From Endothia cerciana (lineage: Eukaryota > Ascomycota > Sordariomycetes > Diaporthales > Cryphonectriaceae): DNA of 64,000 nt. Every line of letters starts with the position of its first letter. Positions within the stretch are counted from its first letter, which is position 1. Positions 35,047-45,785 of this stretch are shown here, piece after piece. The notes beneath the pieces are model-generated. The model was not told where the DNA came from and did not search any database. It saw nothing but the letters and a program-made list of their open reading frames with translations. The stretch is from contig JALRMH010000077.1 of NCBI GenBank assembly GCA_026119935.1, forward strand, positions 1-64,000, given 5' to 3'. Both the position numbers and the translations under genes were made by a program.

Positions 35047-36090
35047 TCATAGCTTATATGCATCCTGGCCTCTAGGAAGTCGACTCTTCAAAGCCTCACA
35101 TACAAATTGGCTAATAGGTAATGCCGGCGCATAATTTTCCAATGTCAAGTCCATTGTAATATCCAACAATACTATATACTGACTATTCTGCATGAATATG
35201 TCCAGATATTTTCGACTAACGATATCGTCATCGAAAGGATTGACGAGGAACACCGGACTGCTGCAACTGACTTGCTTAACTCCTGCCAAATTAATTATTT
35301 GACAGAAGAGGATGAACGAATAGGCATCTTGCTTCATTATATCAGCAGCTTTCCATGATATTGGTCCTAGAGTTGCGCGAACGAAGACCTTCGCTCCATG
35401 CAAAAGATTTGTTCTCTCGACCACCCAATTAGCCTGGCGGCCAAGGAGAGCTGTACAAATCAGCATGGAACCTACAATTATCGATAATGATGACCTACTT
35501 GAATCAGACATCTGGAGAGCTGAATTCGAAGAGGAAATGCCGGTCTCCTTGTCGACTGAGGAGACCATGGACAGCGAATTCTCAGCACCAGCTATCTCAG
35601 ATGCTTGCAGGAGAGAGATTGATCCATATTATTGCAGTTCGAGATCTATAGTTTGAAGCAGCGAGTGTCATGTCTTCTTATACTTGTACGAAACTGTCTA
35701 TGCAAGAGGGGCAGACAATGCTATCCAAAGATCTTGGTTTGATTATGCTTCTAATGGCGGAAGCTGGTGCAACAGTAGAGCCGATCCAGCGCTGACACTA
35801 GCTGCGAGTTTTTGCATTCGATCTCGTCTTGCAGAGCAACTAGGTCGGCAGGCCATAGTAGCAGGCCAAATTTATCCTGTCGTATGCAGCGCAGCTCCTT
35901 ATCGAAGAACTTTTTGGATTGCCAGTACAGAAGGTCGTCCGCCCGCGCGGTACAATTTGCCTTCAGGCAGATATATCCGAGATGGATTCGTACTTCATCG
36001 CGCTATATTAGTTGCGCTTCTTCGGGCTTAAATTCATTGAGCTATTATATCGAATGCTTAATAAGGAGCTTGGTTATCTCGATGCAATGC
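35047..36090 (-). pseudogene. Relic of an unknown protein gene
   Basis: Two minus-strand coding-like stretches. The upper one (about 36030-35770) reads NEFKPEEAQLI, a TAG, then RDEVRIHLGYICLKANC and FFDKELRCIRQDKFGLLLWP. The lower one is an open frame of 173 codons (35568-35047) with VVERTNLLHGAKVFVRATLG and SPVFLVNPFDDDIVSRKYL. They could be exons of one gene interrupted by a stop. The family is not recognised. Confidence 0.35.
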
Positions 36091-36375
36091 TATATTGAGA
36101 GGTGATCGGTATGGAATGACTATGTACGAGAAAGGTAGCTCGATTCTGCTAAGCCAGGCAGATCGCTATTGCTAAGATGTGCAAGATTGGTTCTCGTTCA
36201 AGGTAGAGGCGAATTTGTTCGAGTGGTAATGGCGTTCATAGCGAAAGATTTATTTATATATGACTGGACTGGAGGAAAGGAAGCATTGTGAGCATAGAGA
36301 TAAGAAAAATGAATTGCTTAGTAAGGGCTTATACTGCTTGCCAAGCGGGCGGGCTGTCTCTTGCTCTTAAATACA
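36091..36375. other. Intergenic sequence
   Basis: Nothing recognised. Confidence 0.4.
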
Positions 36376-36765
36376 AAGCTTCTTTTCCTTTAAAATAATA
36401 CAAAACACTACTAGGTTAGCACTAGAGCAAAACTATAAAAAAAAGCAACTTACAACTATTTATCAAAACACTCAAACCTTTACACTTCCAACTACACTTT
36501 ATACAAGCAAAACAACAGAAAACTCTATTAACTATGCAACAAAACCAACCTTTAGATAAATAAAGCTTGCAAGGCATAACTTTAAAACTTAAACTCTTAA
36601 TAGTAGCAGCAAAGCAGTAACATTGTTTAATCTTTTTAAAATTAAACTTTTCGACTCTGTTAGATATAACAAATTAAAAAAACATAATTTGCAACGCACA
36701 ATTAGAAATATATACAAAAGATACTTACAAATCTTTTAGAACAAAAAATTTAAAGAGAAAGATAA
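36376..36765 (+). mobile_element. RIP-degraded 3' internal tail of a plus-strand Ty3 element
   Basis: Almost G-free on the plus strand. It aligns with 800-945 around ACTCTGTT and shares the purine tract AAAGAGAAAGATAA just before the LTR at 36766. The element is 5'-truncated near 36376. Confidence 0.55.
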
Positions 36766-37241
36766 TGTTATAACCTAGACTGCAGTTAGATTAGAAAACA
36801 GATCCTCTAATGCAGGACTTTTCCTACTACGCTTATATAGCGTATTTTTTATATATAGCACAGCTATTAAATATAGAGATAACTTAATATAAGTTATAAG
36901 AGTTATATAATTAAAGGATTACTTAAATTACTTAGATTACTAGCTTACTTAAATTATTTAAATTACTACTTAGTAATCTAGCGCCTTACTATAGAAATAA
37001 TCTAGTAAAAAACACTAACTAAAGGAATTAAATATAAAGATATAGTTATTACTAGTAAATAGATTTAGCAGATAGTTTTTTAATTATTAATTTAAATATT
37101 TATCTTTAAATAGCTTTATAGCTTTTAATTATTACTTAGATAAATTAATATTGCTTTGCTCGATACTTTTATTACTAATCTGCTAGTATAAACCCTCTGA
37201 CTATAGCTAAGTATTTATAAGTAATTAGTATAATTATTATA
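36766..37241 (+). repeat. 3' LTR, 476 bp, plus orientation
   Basis: Starts TGTTATAACC directly after a purine tract and ends TAATTATTATA. It is the inverted counterpart of the solo LTR at 37972-38042/44784-45188 and has exactly the same reconstructed length. Confidence 0.75.
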
Positions 37242-37971
37242 AGCTACTGTTAATAGTTTTGCTAATAGTAATAGTTATAAGTTTTAACTAGTTTTAAATA
37301 AGCTAATTAATAACTGCTATACTTTTTATTTATATTATTGCTTTTTAATTTGTTTATATTAATTTTAATCTTTTATTACTATTATTTAAAGCTTTTATAT
37401 TTATTGCTTTATAAATAGTATTACAAATCTATTTTTATACAAAGCTTTGCTAAGCAAGCTAATAATTTTATAATTCTTTTTAATTAAGCTATTATTACTT
37501 TATACTATTATAAGCAAAAAGACTTATAATAAGAAGAAAGGTTATTTTCTTTTATAAAAATATCTCTTTAACAGTAGCCTTTTCAATTACTGCTATTAAG
37601 TAATAAAAAAAAGCTTATGTTTTTTATAAAAATAATTTTTTAACAGTAGCTTTCTTAGTAACTATCGTTAAGTATTATAAAAGAAAGGGTTATCTTTTTT
37701 ATAAAAATACTTCTTTCAAAGTAGCTTTTTAGTTACTGCTATTAAAAACGAGAAAAAAGAGTTATCTTTTTTATAAAAATGTTTTTTTAGCAGTAGCCTT
37801 GCTAGTTACTATAATTACATATATATTCTTTTTTTTAAAAGAAAAGCTTTTTTATAAAAGTGCTTTAATATACTAAATAAACAATTAAGTATTTAATTTT
37901 TTTATTATAATAGTATGAAAAATCTTTATTAAAAACAATAATAATAAAAAAATAAGCTTTTACTAGCAAGC
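37242..37971. other. AT-rich spacer between inverted LTRs, with tandem repeats
   Basis: Four units of about 75 bp at 37541-37825, each with TTTTATAAAAAT and CAGTAGC(C/T)TT, in RIP-like sequence. No gene. The rightmost bases match the expected left continuation of the Copia-like LTR interrupted by the solo LTR. Confidence 0.55.
37541..37825 (+). repeat. Tandem repeat, about 75-bp unit, 4 copies
   Basis: Copies begin near 37541, 37612, 37688 and 37762. Each includes a TTTTTATAAAAAT core followed by an (A/C)AGTAGC block and AGTTACTGCTATTA-like sequence. Copies differ by transitions and small indels. Confidence 0.65.
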
Positions 37972-38042
37972 TATAATAATTACACTAATTACTTATAAGT
38001 AGTTAGCTATAGTCAGAGGGTTTATACTAGCAGGTCAGTAGC

Positions 38043-38265
38043 TGTCAGAACACCTATTATATAAGCCCGGCAGAGTTATAATGATATAGCGAGAACAGGC
38101 TGTTTGATTAATAGCTGCTAGGTGTCTGTTAGTACAGAGACTAATTCTTATAGTGTAGAAAGAATCAGTGTGCCGAGTCGCTGGCTATTTGAAGGAGAAT
38201 AGCCTGTGCGCCGCTAGCGCCGTTATCCGCTAGCGCTGTAGGCTACTAGCGCTGTTGTCGTGACA
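38043..38265 (-). repeat. 3' LTR (minus-strand element)
   Basis: 223 bp, TGTCACGACA... on the minus strand, next to the purine tract. Exact length match with the other LTR. Confidence 0.9.
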
Positions 38266-38343
38266 ACTATCCCCCCCCTGCAATAACACCTGGCCCTAAG
38301 TGTTAGCGCTAAATATAGGTCTGCCCTACTAGCACCGTCACGA

Positions 38344-39690
38344 TTGCTTTTCGCTGCCTGTTCGTCTATAAAGGCCTGGCGTGCCACCATCGTCAAGGCG
38401 CGTAGGCTTCTCTTCTTTCCTCACCACTACAACCTCCTACGACAAGCACTAATTACCCGCTGCTCCCCTTATATCCCTTATACAGTGCTACGGTATTTCT
38501 GGTCCTGCTATCGGCTACACCCTTCACGGTCCCTAGCTACATCACTACGCCTTGTCGCCCGTCATTACTATGCACTGCGCTGCTGTTTCGCCTGTGCTAC
38601 GATGCCTCCCTGTCGCACGACGCGTGCTGCCTACTCGGAGGCCTCTACTCAGGAGGACCCTCGGGTGGTCTTGCGCTTAGTGTGCCTCAAGTGTGCCACC
38701 ATCACAGAGTACGAGTATGTGCCCACAGCCGAGGCGCTGCTGCGCATCACCTGCTCCTTTCCAAACGCGTCGTCTGCGGCCTGCGACATCTGTTCGTCCA
38801 ACAATAAGGTCTGCTAGCAGGTAGGTCGCGTGTATCCTTTATTTACCCTGCGTGTCGCGTCTGACACGCGTTTTAGCACTCTGTTAGCATGCAAGGGACC
38901 CTATAGCATCTGCAGGCCCTCCTGCAGTTAGGGGCAGACTTCTAGGGGGAGTCTGCTTACACTGCTGCAGGTTTAGTATGCCTTTTTGATAATAAGGATC
39001 GCTTGCTGGTTGCTAAGGCCTAGCACTACCTTATCGTTGCGTTCCTAGCGTCTCGCTCAGCCTATATATCCGAGTAGGACCTGACTAGCAATAAGAAGCT
39101 GTTTATAAGGGCCTATTAGGCTTATATGCAGTTCTATAACCGTTGGCTAGGTATTCAGCTGCAAGAGCTAGCGCTGCAGCACAGCTTTAAGAGTATAAGT
39201 CGTCACTAACCTTCTAGCGTTGCTATAGCGCTTAACAAGCTAACTACTAGTATAGAAGGCTACCTCTGATAAGGCTGCACTATTACTACTATACCTTAAG
39301 CCTAGCGATGCAGGCTATATCACCTAGTTAGTCGCAGTGTCAGAGTACTATAATACTCTAGAGGAGGTGGTCACTACTTATAAAGATAGCAAGGACCTGC
39401 TAGGTCTAACTCTAGAGGAGCAGGTAGTAGCTAGCGCTATTATACTAATACTAGCTCAGCTAGAGGCCTTTAATGCCTTTCTGTTCAACCTTGCTCTGAT
39501 CTATTAGGGCAAGTTGTTTATAGATTAGCTGTAGGCTGCAGGCAAGGAGGTTGCAGGTTGCCTAGAGGACGAGGGCGTGAATCGCTAGGGAAACAGGGTT
39601 AGGGAAGCAACCTAGCTAGAGTATGAGCAAGGGGATATAACGTTTTAATAGCTAGTAGTAGCCGAGTAGGTAGGTGAGCACTGAATAGCG
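38344..39690 (+). pseudogene. Accessory ORF antisense to pol, Cys-rich start and helical end
   Basis: Open from 38344 to 38817. From the internal MPPCRTTRAAYSEAS it carries LVCLKC, then a Cys at about 30 residues, and AACDICSSNNKVC: a CxxC...C...CxxC...C set that could bind zinc. Past the stop at 38817 the frame is followed by a second coding-like segment (about 39330-39650) with VSEYYNTLEEVVTTYKDSKD and LEEQVVASAIILILAQLEAF plus CAG-to-TAG stops. Position (beside the 3' LTR, opposite strand to gag-pol) and build (Cys cluster, then helical region) parallel the accessory ORF of the other Ty3 element. Whether it was ever translated is unknown. Confidence 0.5.
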
Positions 39691-39829
39691 AAAGGAGCTG
39701 GCTTTCCTAACTTGACTAGTGCTAGTGACACGTCCTTATATCCCTTTCTAATCACTATAGCCTCATCAGCAACTTATACGCGAGTCGCTGCTCTGCAGGG
39801 CTTATTCTTCTTGAGTTGTCGCTAGAGGA

Positions 39830-42800
39830 ATTGCTTCACTTTTTAAGGAGCATTCCCTAGATAGTCTTCAGGTTCTTAAGTGTTGTACTCTGATAGCTAT
39901 CCTGACTATTTGACAAGGTAATGCGTATCGCCGTTGAACATCTGATAATCCACCACCTCTTCTACTTCTTATTCCTTATCATTAGCAAGGTCAGGCATAA
40001 TCAGTAGGTCCTAAAGGGCCTAACCTTATCAGGTCTTCTATAATTTAAAGAGGGATATAGGGAAGACATTATAAAGCTGTGAGTATTTATTAAGGAGTGC
40101 AATATAGTATGCTTATGTCTTAATGTATTCTAACACTCTGAAAGGGCTTATAAATTAAAGGATTAACTTCTTTAATTTGCTTTTAAACTGCAAGTTCTGA
40201 GTTAATAGCTTGACTAAGTCTCCTTTACTGAATTCGAATAGCTAGTGTTTCTAGTTATAGTACTTAGCATGCGATTCCACTGCTATTTGCTAGTATTCCT
40301 TTATCTCTTCTCGAACTGCTTGCAAGCGCTTAACGCGTTCTTTTGCTCTAGGTGCTCTCTTTTCCGTGATATCGTCCTCGACATCAAATCGAAGGTCTAG
40401 GTTATATTTAAAAAGAGCTCTTAATAGCGTTATTCCTATAGTAGCATTGCAGCTATTATTAATAACTTATTATGCTAATTATAGTAGTTTTAGCTAGTTG
40501 CCTTACACTAAAGCAATATAGCATCAAAGGTAGTAACTAATAACCTAGATTATTTGTTCTGACTAGCTGTTAGTCTAAGAGTGAAACGCTATTAATAAGC
40601 GATGCTTAATCTTTAAGATATAGCACAAGTCGGCTTAAAATTAGCTTATAAACACTAATCCTCTATCTAAGACTATCTCTAAGAGTGCTTTATAGACAAG
40701 GTTAATCTCTGTATAGAATAACTCTACTAGTTCTGCTAATATAATATCTATTCGTATTAGTAAAAGGCGAACTTATTTCGAAAACCTGTCGATAATTACA
40801 AGGATAGCGTTTACTTCAATGCTATTCTATAGCATAAGTAGCAATCCTGTTATAAAGTCTATAGCGAGTTTCTTCATCAGCCTTATAAGCAGATCGAAAG
40901 GTTCTAGCTTACTATATAGCTTGTGCCTAAAGACCTGGTTTTTATTACACACAGAGCAACCTTGAACCTAGTCCTTTATAACTATTCCTAGATTTTTCTA
41001 ATAGAACTTCCGGCGAATCAGCTCTGATATCCTAGCAATTCTAAAATATCCTGCCAACAGATCATCATAGTATAGTTCCAGAATCTCGTTCTGCAGTGCT
41101 GTGCAGTCTAGAACTACTAATAAGCCTTTGAATAATAAGGAGCTGTGTAATATACTCTAGCCTTGTTCTAAAAGCTTCGTGTCCTGTGATTCTATAGCAG
41201 TCTTTAACCGACAACACATCTAGTCCTTAGTCTATGCCTGACAGACAGCTTCTTTTAAAGGTTCAGAGATATTCAGGTTATATACACTTTCTTATAACAC
41301 TACGCCCTACACTCTTACAACGTCTTGTAGGATAAACTAATCCTTCAAGATAGCCTGAAAGCTAGGGAAGGCATCTACTGCTTGAACTATTCTAGATTCC
41401 AGAGTAGCTATAAGGTCTGTATTCGTTAGCTTTTCGCCCTTGAAATCTAGTCTCCTTAACAGGCTATTAGCAGGATTCAACTTGCCTGCCTGATGCTTCA
41501 GTATAAAGTCGTATAGAGTAAGCTCTATACACTAGTGTGATTGCCTGCCCTTTAAGCAAGGCTTTCTCAGAAAGGCTTGAAGGTTTTGATAATTAGATAA
41601 CACTTTAATCTGAAATTACAATCTATCGAGGTAGTGTCGCTAGTATCTAAACAACTCTACAACAGCTATTAGCTTGAGATCCGGCGTCTTATAATTTAGC
41701 TCAGCACTACTAAGCTTTTTAGACTAAAAAGTAATAGAATGCTAGCAGCCCTGCTTATCAGGTTAGGATAAGATGCTAGCAAGCACAAAGCTTGATGCAT
41801 TAGTTTCAAGTTGTAAAGGTAGTATTAGGTCAAAGTGCTTTAAGAGAGGAGCTGTCTGAAAAGCAGCGATCAGCTTTCAAAAAGCCACTGCTTTAACAGT
41901 TTTTAAGGACACTTCTCCTGGTTTTCAACCATCCTAGCTCCCTTTTAGCAAGGTAGTTAAAGGTATAGTAATCTGTAAGTATCCTTTAATAAATCGGTAA
42001 TAGAAGTTGCAAAAGCCTAAAAAGACTTGAATATCATAATAGCTTTTAGGCTTTAGCTATTTTATAATAGTGCGAATCCGACTAAGATCTATTAAAATAC
42101 CCTGAGTAGAAAGAATAAATCTAAGGAATTCAATACTCTCTTAATAGAAGGTGCACTTAAAAAGATTACAGTATAGTTCAGCAGTATAAAGCTGCTATAA
42201 GACCTAGTGCAAGTGCTGAGTATATAAGTTATAATCTAGGGAAAAGATAAGGATATTATTAAGATATATAATATAATAAATATTGATAAGCCTTTAAAGC
42301 GCTTTATAGATATAGTGCTGAAAAGTAGTAGGGGCATTTATAAGGCTTATTAGCATGACTATAAATTCGAAATAGCTGTATTATATGCGAAAAGCAGTCT
42401 TCTACTTGTCTCCTCCTCGGATACGGATACGATAATATGCATCCTTGAGGTCCAGCTTAGAGAAAAGCTTAGCTGACTAAACTCGATCGAGAATTTCTGA
42501 AATCAAAGGTAATAGGTAGTAGTTCTTAATCGAGACTTTGTTAAGGCTGCGATAGTCAACGTATAAGCGCAGAGAGCTATCCTTTTTTAGCACGAAAAGA
42601 ATAAGGGCGCTAGCCGGACTCTTAAAAGGTCGGATGCAACCTGCATTCTAATTATCGTCGAGGTACTAGCAAAGCTTATCTAACTCTCTCTATAATAAAG
42701 GGTAGATAGGTCTGTAAAAGGGTTTAGTGCTGTCTTATAGATTAATAGTATAATTAGTATGTTTATAAGCTAGTATAATCTTTGCATTTGAATTATCAAA

Positions 42801-43430
42801 TATATTGCTTTACTATTAGAGCTTTAGTAGTAGACTAGTGTTCTCTTTAATAGTAGGTAGCAGAATACTAGTATTAATAGGAAAATCCTCTTCTATTAAT
42901 TTAACTATAATATATATATATATATAGTTTCGGTAGACTTATGTAAATTAAACAGCAGAAAGGATCTTATACTAAGTAGAATTAAACTATTATTTCCGAG
43001 GCTTTGCTATAATATAGATATTTTAGTCTTGCAAGGTAGATATAAATAGTAGGACTAGACTACTATCTAGCGTCGAGTTGCAATTGATTATAATATAGTA
43101 TCTTTAAAAAGAGCAAGTGACACTCTTGCTATTAGTAGCAGAAAGAGAAATAATAAAAACGCTATAAGTAGAAACAGAAATACAACTAATAGCTTTAATT
43201 AAAGGAGTAGAAATAAGTAATATAAGCAGATAATATTATAAAGCAAACTAATAGCTAATAAGGTTAACCTCTGCACTACTATTAAAGTTTATATAAATAT
43301 CTAGCTTTCCTTTATTAGTAAAGATGCTAGCTTAAATAGAGAAGCGAGGTATAATTTCTATAATTAAAAGAGCTAAAGGAGGTAGGATAGCGTCCTCAGC
43401 TATTACTAGTTTTTTCGTTCTTAAGTAAGA
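39830..43430 (-). pseudogene. Pol polyprotein with RIP stops
   Basis: Minus strand, read through stops. Reverse transcriptase: LRLYVDYRSLNKVSIKNYYL near 42.5 kb, then the LDLKDAY-equivalent region. RNase H follows near 41.9-41.3 kb. Integrase near 40.9-40.4 kb: LAIDFITGLLLML, VNAILVIIDRFSK with the second catalytic Asp region, and LAELVELFYTEINLVYKA. A C-terminal basic strand region lies near 40.2 kb. The order is that of Ty3/gypsy elements. No single frame is intact, so the copy is non-autonomous now. Confidence 0.75.
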
Positions 43431-44518
43431 TAGTTAAAAGCTTTCTAAATACAAGCTTTGCAAGGGCACTTATTAGCTAAATAAGTAGTACTCTAGCAGA
43501 GGAAACACTAAAGTAGAGTTCTATCTTTGCCTGTAGGGTTTTGCTTTAAGTTCAACGAAGACTTGCCCTTATTCCTGCTCTATTGCGCTGGCGCCTCGTT
43601 AGTCTTAGGATGATAAGGACTAGAAGAGCAATTCGAAGTTTATTGATTAAGTCGTCGTCGTGAGCTCTTTCCTAGGTTCTCGCTATCGGCAGGGGCTTTT
43701 CGCTTCTGCTGCAGCTGTTATAGCTCTTTGTCTCCCTTATAGACTCGAGTGGCAGTTTCCACTATAGATGCGCGAGTCATTAGCAGTTCGCTGACTTGGA
43801 GTCGGATTCTCGCCTTGAGGTCGCTAGTGAGTTTCCTATAGTAGTATAAAGCCCTGTAAGATTCCGATTCGAGAAGAGCGTCTCTCTGTTTCTCTAACAC
43901 ATCAAGATAGTTGTGAAAAGCCAGTAGGTGTTGGCCTTCCCTTTGATAAGCATCTTCGAGTTGCGAAATAAGGCTACCAGTGCCTTGATCAGTATAGCGC
44001 AGTAATCCTTTCGACTATTCCTTAAAGTATTCCTAGTCTTTTTAGTATATTTGCTGGTTCTCCTCTGTCTGTTCTTCGAAGTGTCGATCCTATCTTACAC
44101 AGCATTCGGAGTCGATATAGTCGAGGGCTACAAGGATCTTCTTCTTGTCCTTGCGAAACTTCTTTAAAGACGCTTCGAACTTTCGTTGTAAATCGCGCAG
44201 CTAGTTGTCTCGCTGCTGATAGGTAGCCTAATGTGCGAGGGTAGCGATGTTGGAAATCTTGACATCTTTGTCGCTTGACGCATTCGAACCGCTGTCGCTT
44301 AGCTAGCGAGAGCCTTGTGAGGGCCTTTAGACTTGTTGTTCTAGGGCTCGGAGGGTCTCTTGTGCTTATATCAATTCCTCTAGCTCTCGAATGCGAGCTT
44401 GGGTGGCCGCGAGGGTCTCGGTATTGGATGGACGCTGTCCTTCTTCAGGCGGGTCGCTGGCTACTCGTCGGCTTCTCGTGCGGGGGCCGCTTAGTCCGGG
44501 AGCAGGAGAATTCGTCAT
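43430..44518 (-). pseudogene. Gag with few RIP stops
   Basis: The ATG at 44518 opens MTNSPAPGLSGPRTRSRRVA, followed by TQARIRELEELISAQETLRA. After several TAG codons, an open piece (43900-43718) reads YRALYYYRKLTSDLKARIRL. Near the end CFLC and CPCKAC resemble a zinc knuckle in altered spacing. Position directly after the 5' LTR and a long coiled coil fit a fungal Ty3 Gag. Confidence 0.65.
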
Positions 44519-44555
44519 TGTAGCTCTAGAGGGCTTTTCAGAGAAGAATCAGAAT

Positions 44556-44778
44556 TGTCAGAACACCTATTACATAAGCCCGGCAGAGTTACAATGATAT
44601 AGTGAGAACAGGCTGTCTGATTGATAGCTGCTGGGTGTCTGTTGGTACAGAGACTGATTCTTGCAGTGTGGAAAGAATCAGTGTGCCGAGTCGCTGGCTA
44701 TTTAAAGGGGAATGGCCTGTGCGCCGCTAGCGCTGTTGTCCGCTAGCGCTGTGGGCCACTAGCGCCGTTGTCGTGACA
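44556..44778 (-). repeat. 5' LTR (minus-strand element)
   Basis: 223 bp with the same ends as 38043-38265; less RIP-altered of the two. Confidence 0.9.
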
Positions 44779-45193
44779 GTAGCAGAGGTGTCGAGCAAAG
44801 CAATATCAATTTATCTAAATAATAATTAAAAGCTATAAAGCTATTTAGAAGTAAATACTTAAATTAACAACTAAAGAACTATCTGCTAAATCTATCTACT
44901 AGTAATAACTATATCCTTATATCTAGTTCCTTCAGTTAGTGTTCTTTGCTGGATCACTTTCGTAGTAGGGCGCTGGATCACCAAGTAGTGATCCAAGTGA
45001 TCCAAGTGAGCCGGTGATCTAAGTGATCCAAGTGATCCCTTGATCACGTGACTCTCATGACTTCTACTGAGTCATCCCTGTGTCCAATAGTTGTGCCGTA
45101 CATAAGAAATGCGCTGTATAAGCGTAGTGGGGAAAGTCCTGCGTCAGGGGATCTGTTTCCTGATCCAACCGCAGTCTGGGTCATAACACAAGC

Positions 45194-45341
45194 CTTACAA
45201 TAGCTTTAGATATAACTAGAATAGTCTTTTTAAACTTGCTAGCAAAGGCTTATGCTATCTAATTTATATTATAGCTTTTTCTTAGCTAAAATCATAGATA
45301 TGTTAATAAAAGCAGTGGTTATAAGATGTTAGATAGTTATG
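45194..45341 (-). repeat. RIP-mutated copy of a probable Copia 3' end (copy A)
   Basis: Aligns with 45573-45720 over about 148 bp. Differences are almost all C-to-T/G-to-A in this copy. The LTR start is at 45273 (minus) and the internal tail is to the right. Its left continuation is cut off by the solo LTR at 37972/45188. Confidence 0.65.
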
Positions 45342-45567
45342 TTTGACATTATAGCCTATAGCTTTATTGTGCAAATCTTTTATTTTAAAAATAATCTTTT
45401 ATACTATTGCTAGTAATAGCAATACCAGTCTTTTTTAACTTATCTATCTATATTTATAGCAGAAGCTATAATGAAATATGATAATAGAAAAGGAGGAAAA
45501 GCAGGAAGCTAGAAGAGGAGGGATTTGTATATTTTATGTGTTTTTTATTTTGCTAGGCTTTTGCCGG
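45342..45567. other. AT-rich sequence, probably the rest of the copy-B LTR
   Basis: No gene. Lies where the left part of the LTR starting at 45652 (minus) should be. Confidence 0.4.
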
Positions 45568-45720
45568 CAAGCTTTACGATAGCTTTAGACATAACTAGAA
45601 CAGTATTCTTAGACTTGCTGGCGAGGGCTTATGCGACCTAATTTACGTTACAGCTTCCCCCTCAGTCAAAATCACAGACACTCCACCAAAAGCGGTGGTC
45701 ACGAGAGGTTAGATGAGATG
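45568..45720 (-). repeat. Clean copy of the Copia-type 3' end (copy B)
   Basis: On the minus strand an internal tail is followed by the purine tract GAGGGGGAAGC and then the LTR start TGTAACGTAAATTAGG at 45652. Normal base composition, unlike its partner 230 bp away. The internal part would extend towards the permease relic at 45786, but no pol is seen, so the element is reduced to its end. Confidence 0.6.
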
Positions 45721-45785
45721 TCTTATGAGTTGAAGAGCTCTTTAAAGACCTTTTTCATTTTGCGTTTTATGAGATATTTCTAGAG

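Larger units (their letters stand above)
38043..44778 (-). mobile_element. Ty3/gypsy LTR retrotransposon, 6736 bp, minus strand
   Basis: 223-bp LTRs at 38043-38265 and 44556-44778 both begin TGTCAGAACACC and end GTCGTGACA (plus strand). The target duplication GTAGC is exact (38038-38042 and 44779-44783). Gag lies at 44518-43430 and pol at about 43430-39830 on the minus strand. The polypurine tract is the minus-strand AGGGGGGGGATAGT beside 38265. The LTRs differ at about 19 sites, all transitions, mostly with the left copy in the T/A state. RIP load is moderate: many frames can be read through scattered TAG codons. A plus-strand accessory ORF lies at 38344-39690. Confidence 0.9.
37972..45188 (-). 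repeat. Solo LTR (37972-38042 plus 44784-45188) split by a Ty3 element
   Basis: On the minus strand it starts TGTTATGACCC at 45188 and ends at 37972. The two parts sum to 476 bp once the inserted element and one target-duplication copy are removed. It is flanked by CAAGC at 37967-37971 and 45189-45193, an exact 5-bp target duplication, and no polypurine tract adjoins it, so it is a solo LTR. It carries a short GATCCAAGT array at 44988-45041. Confidence 0.8.

Noticed and set aside
37541..37825. CRISPR-like array
   Set aside because: Units are contiguous and diverged, with no constant repeat plus unique spacer pattern, in a eukaryotic genome.
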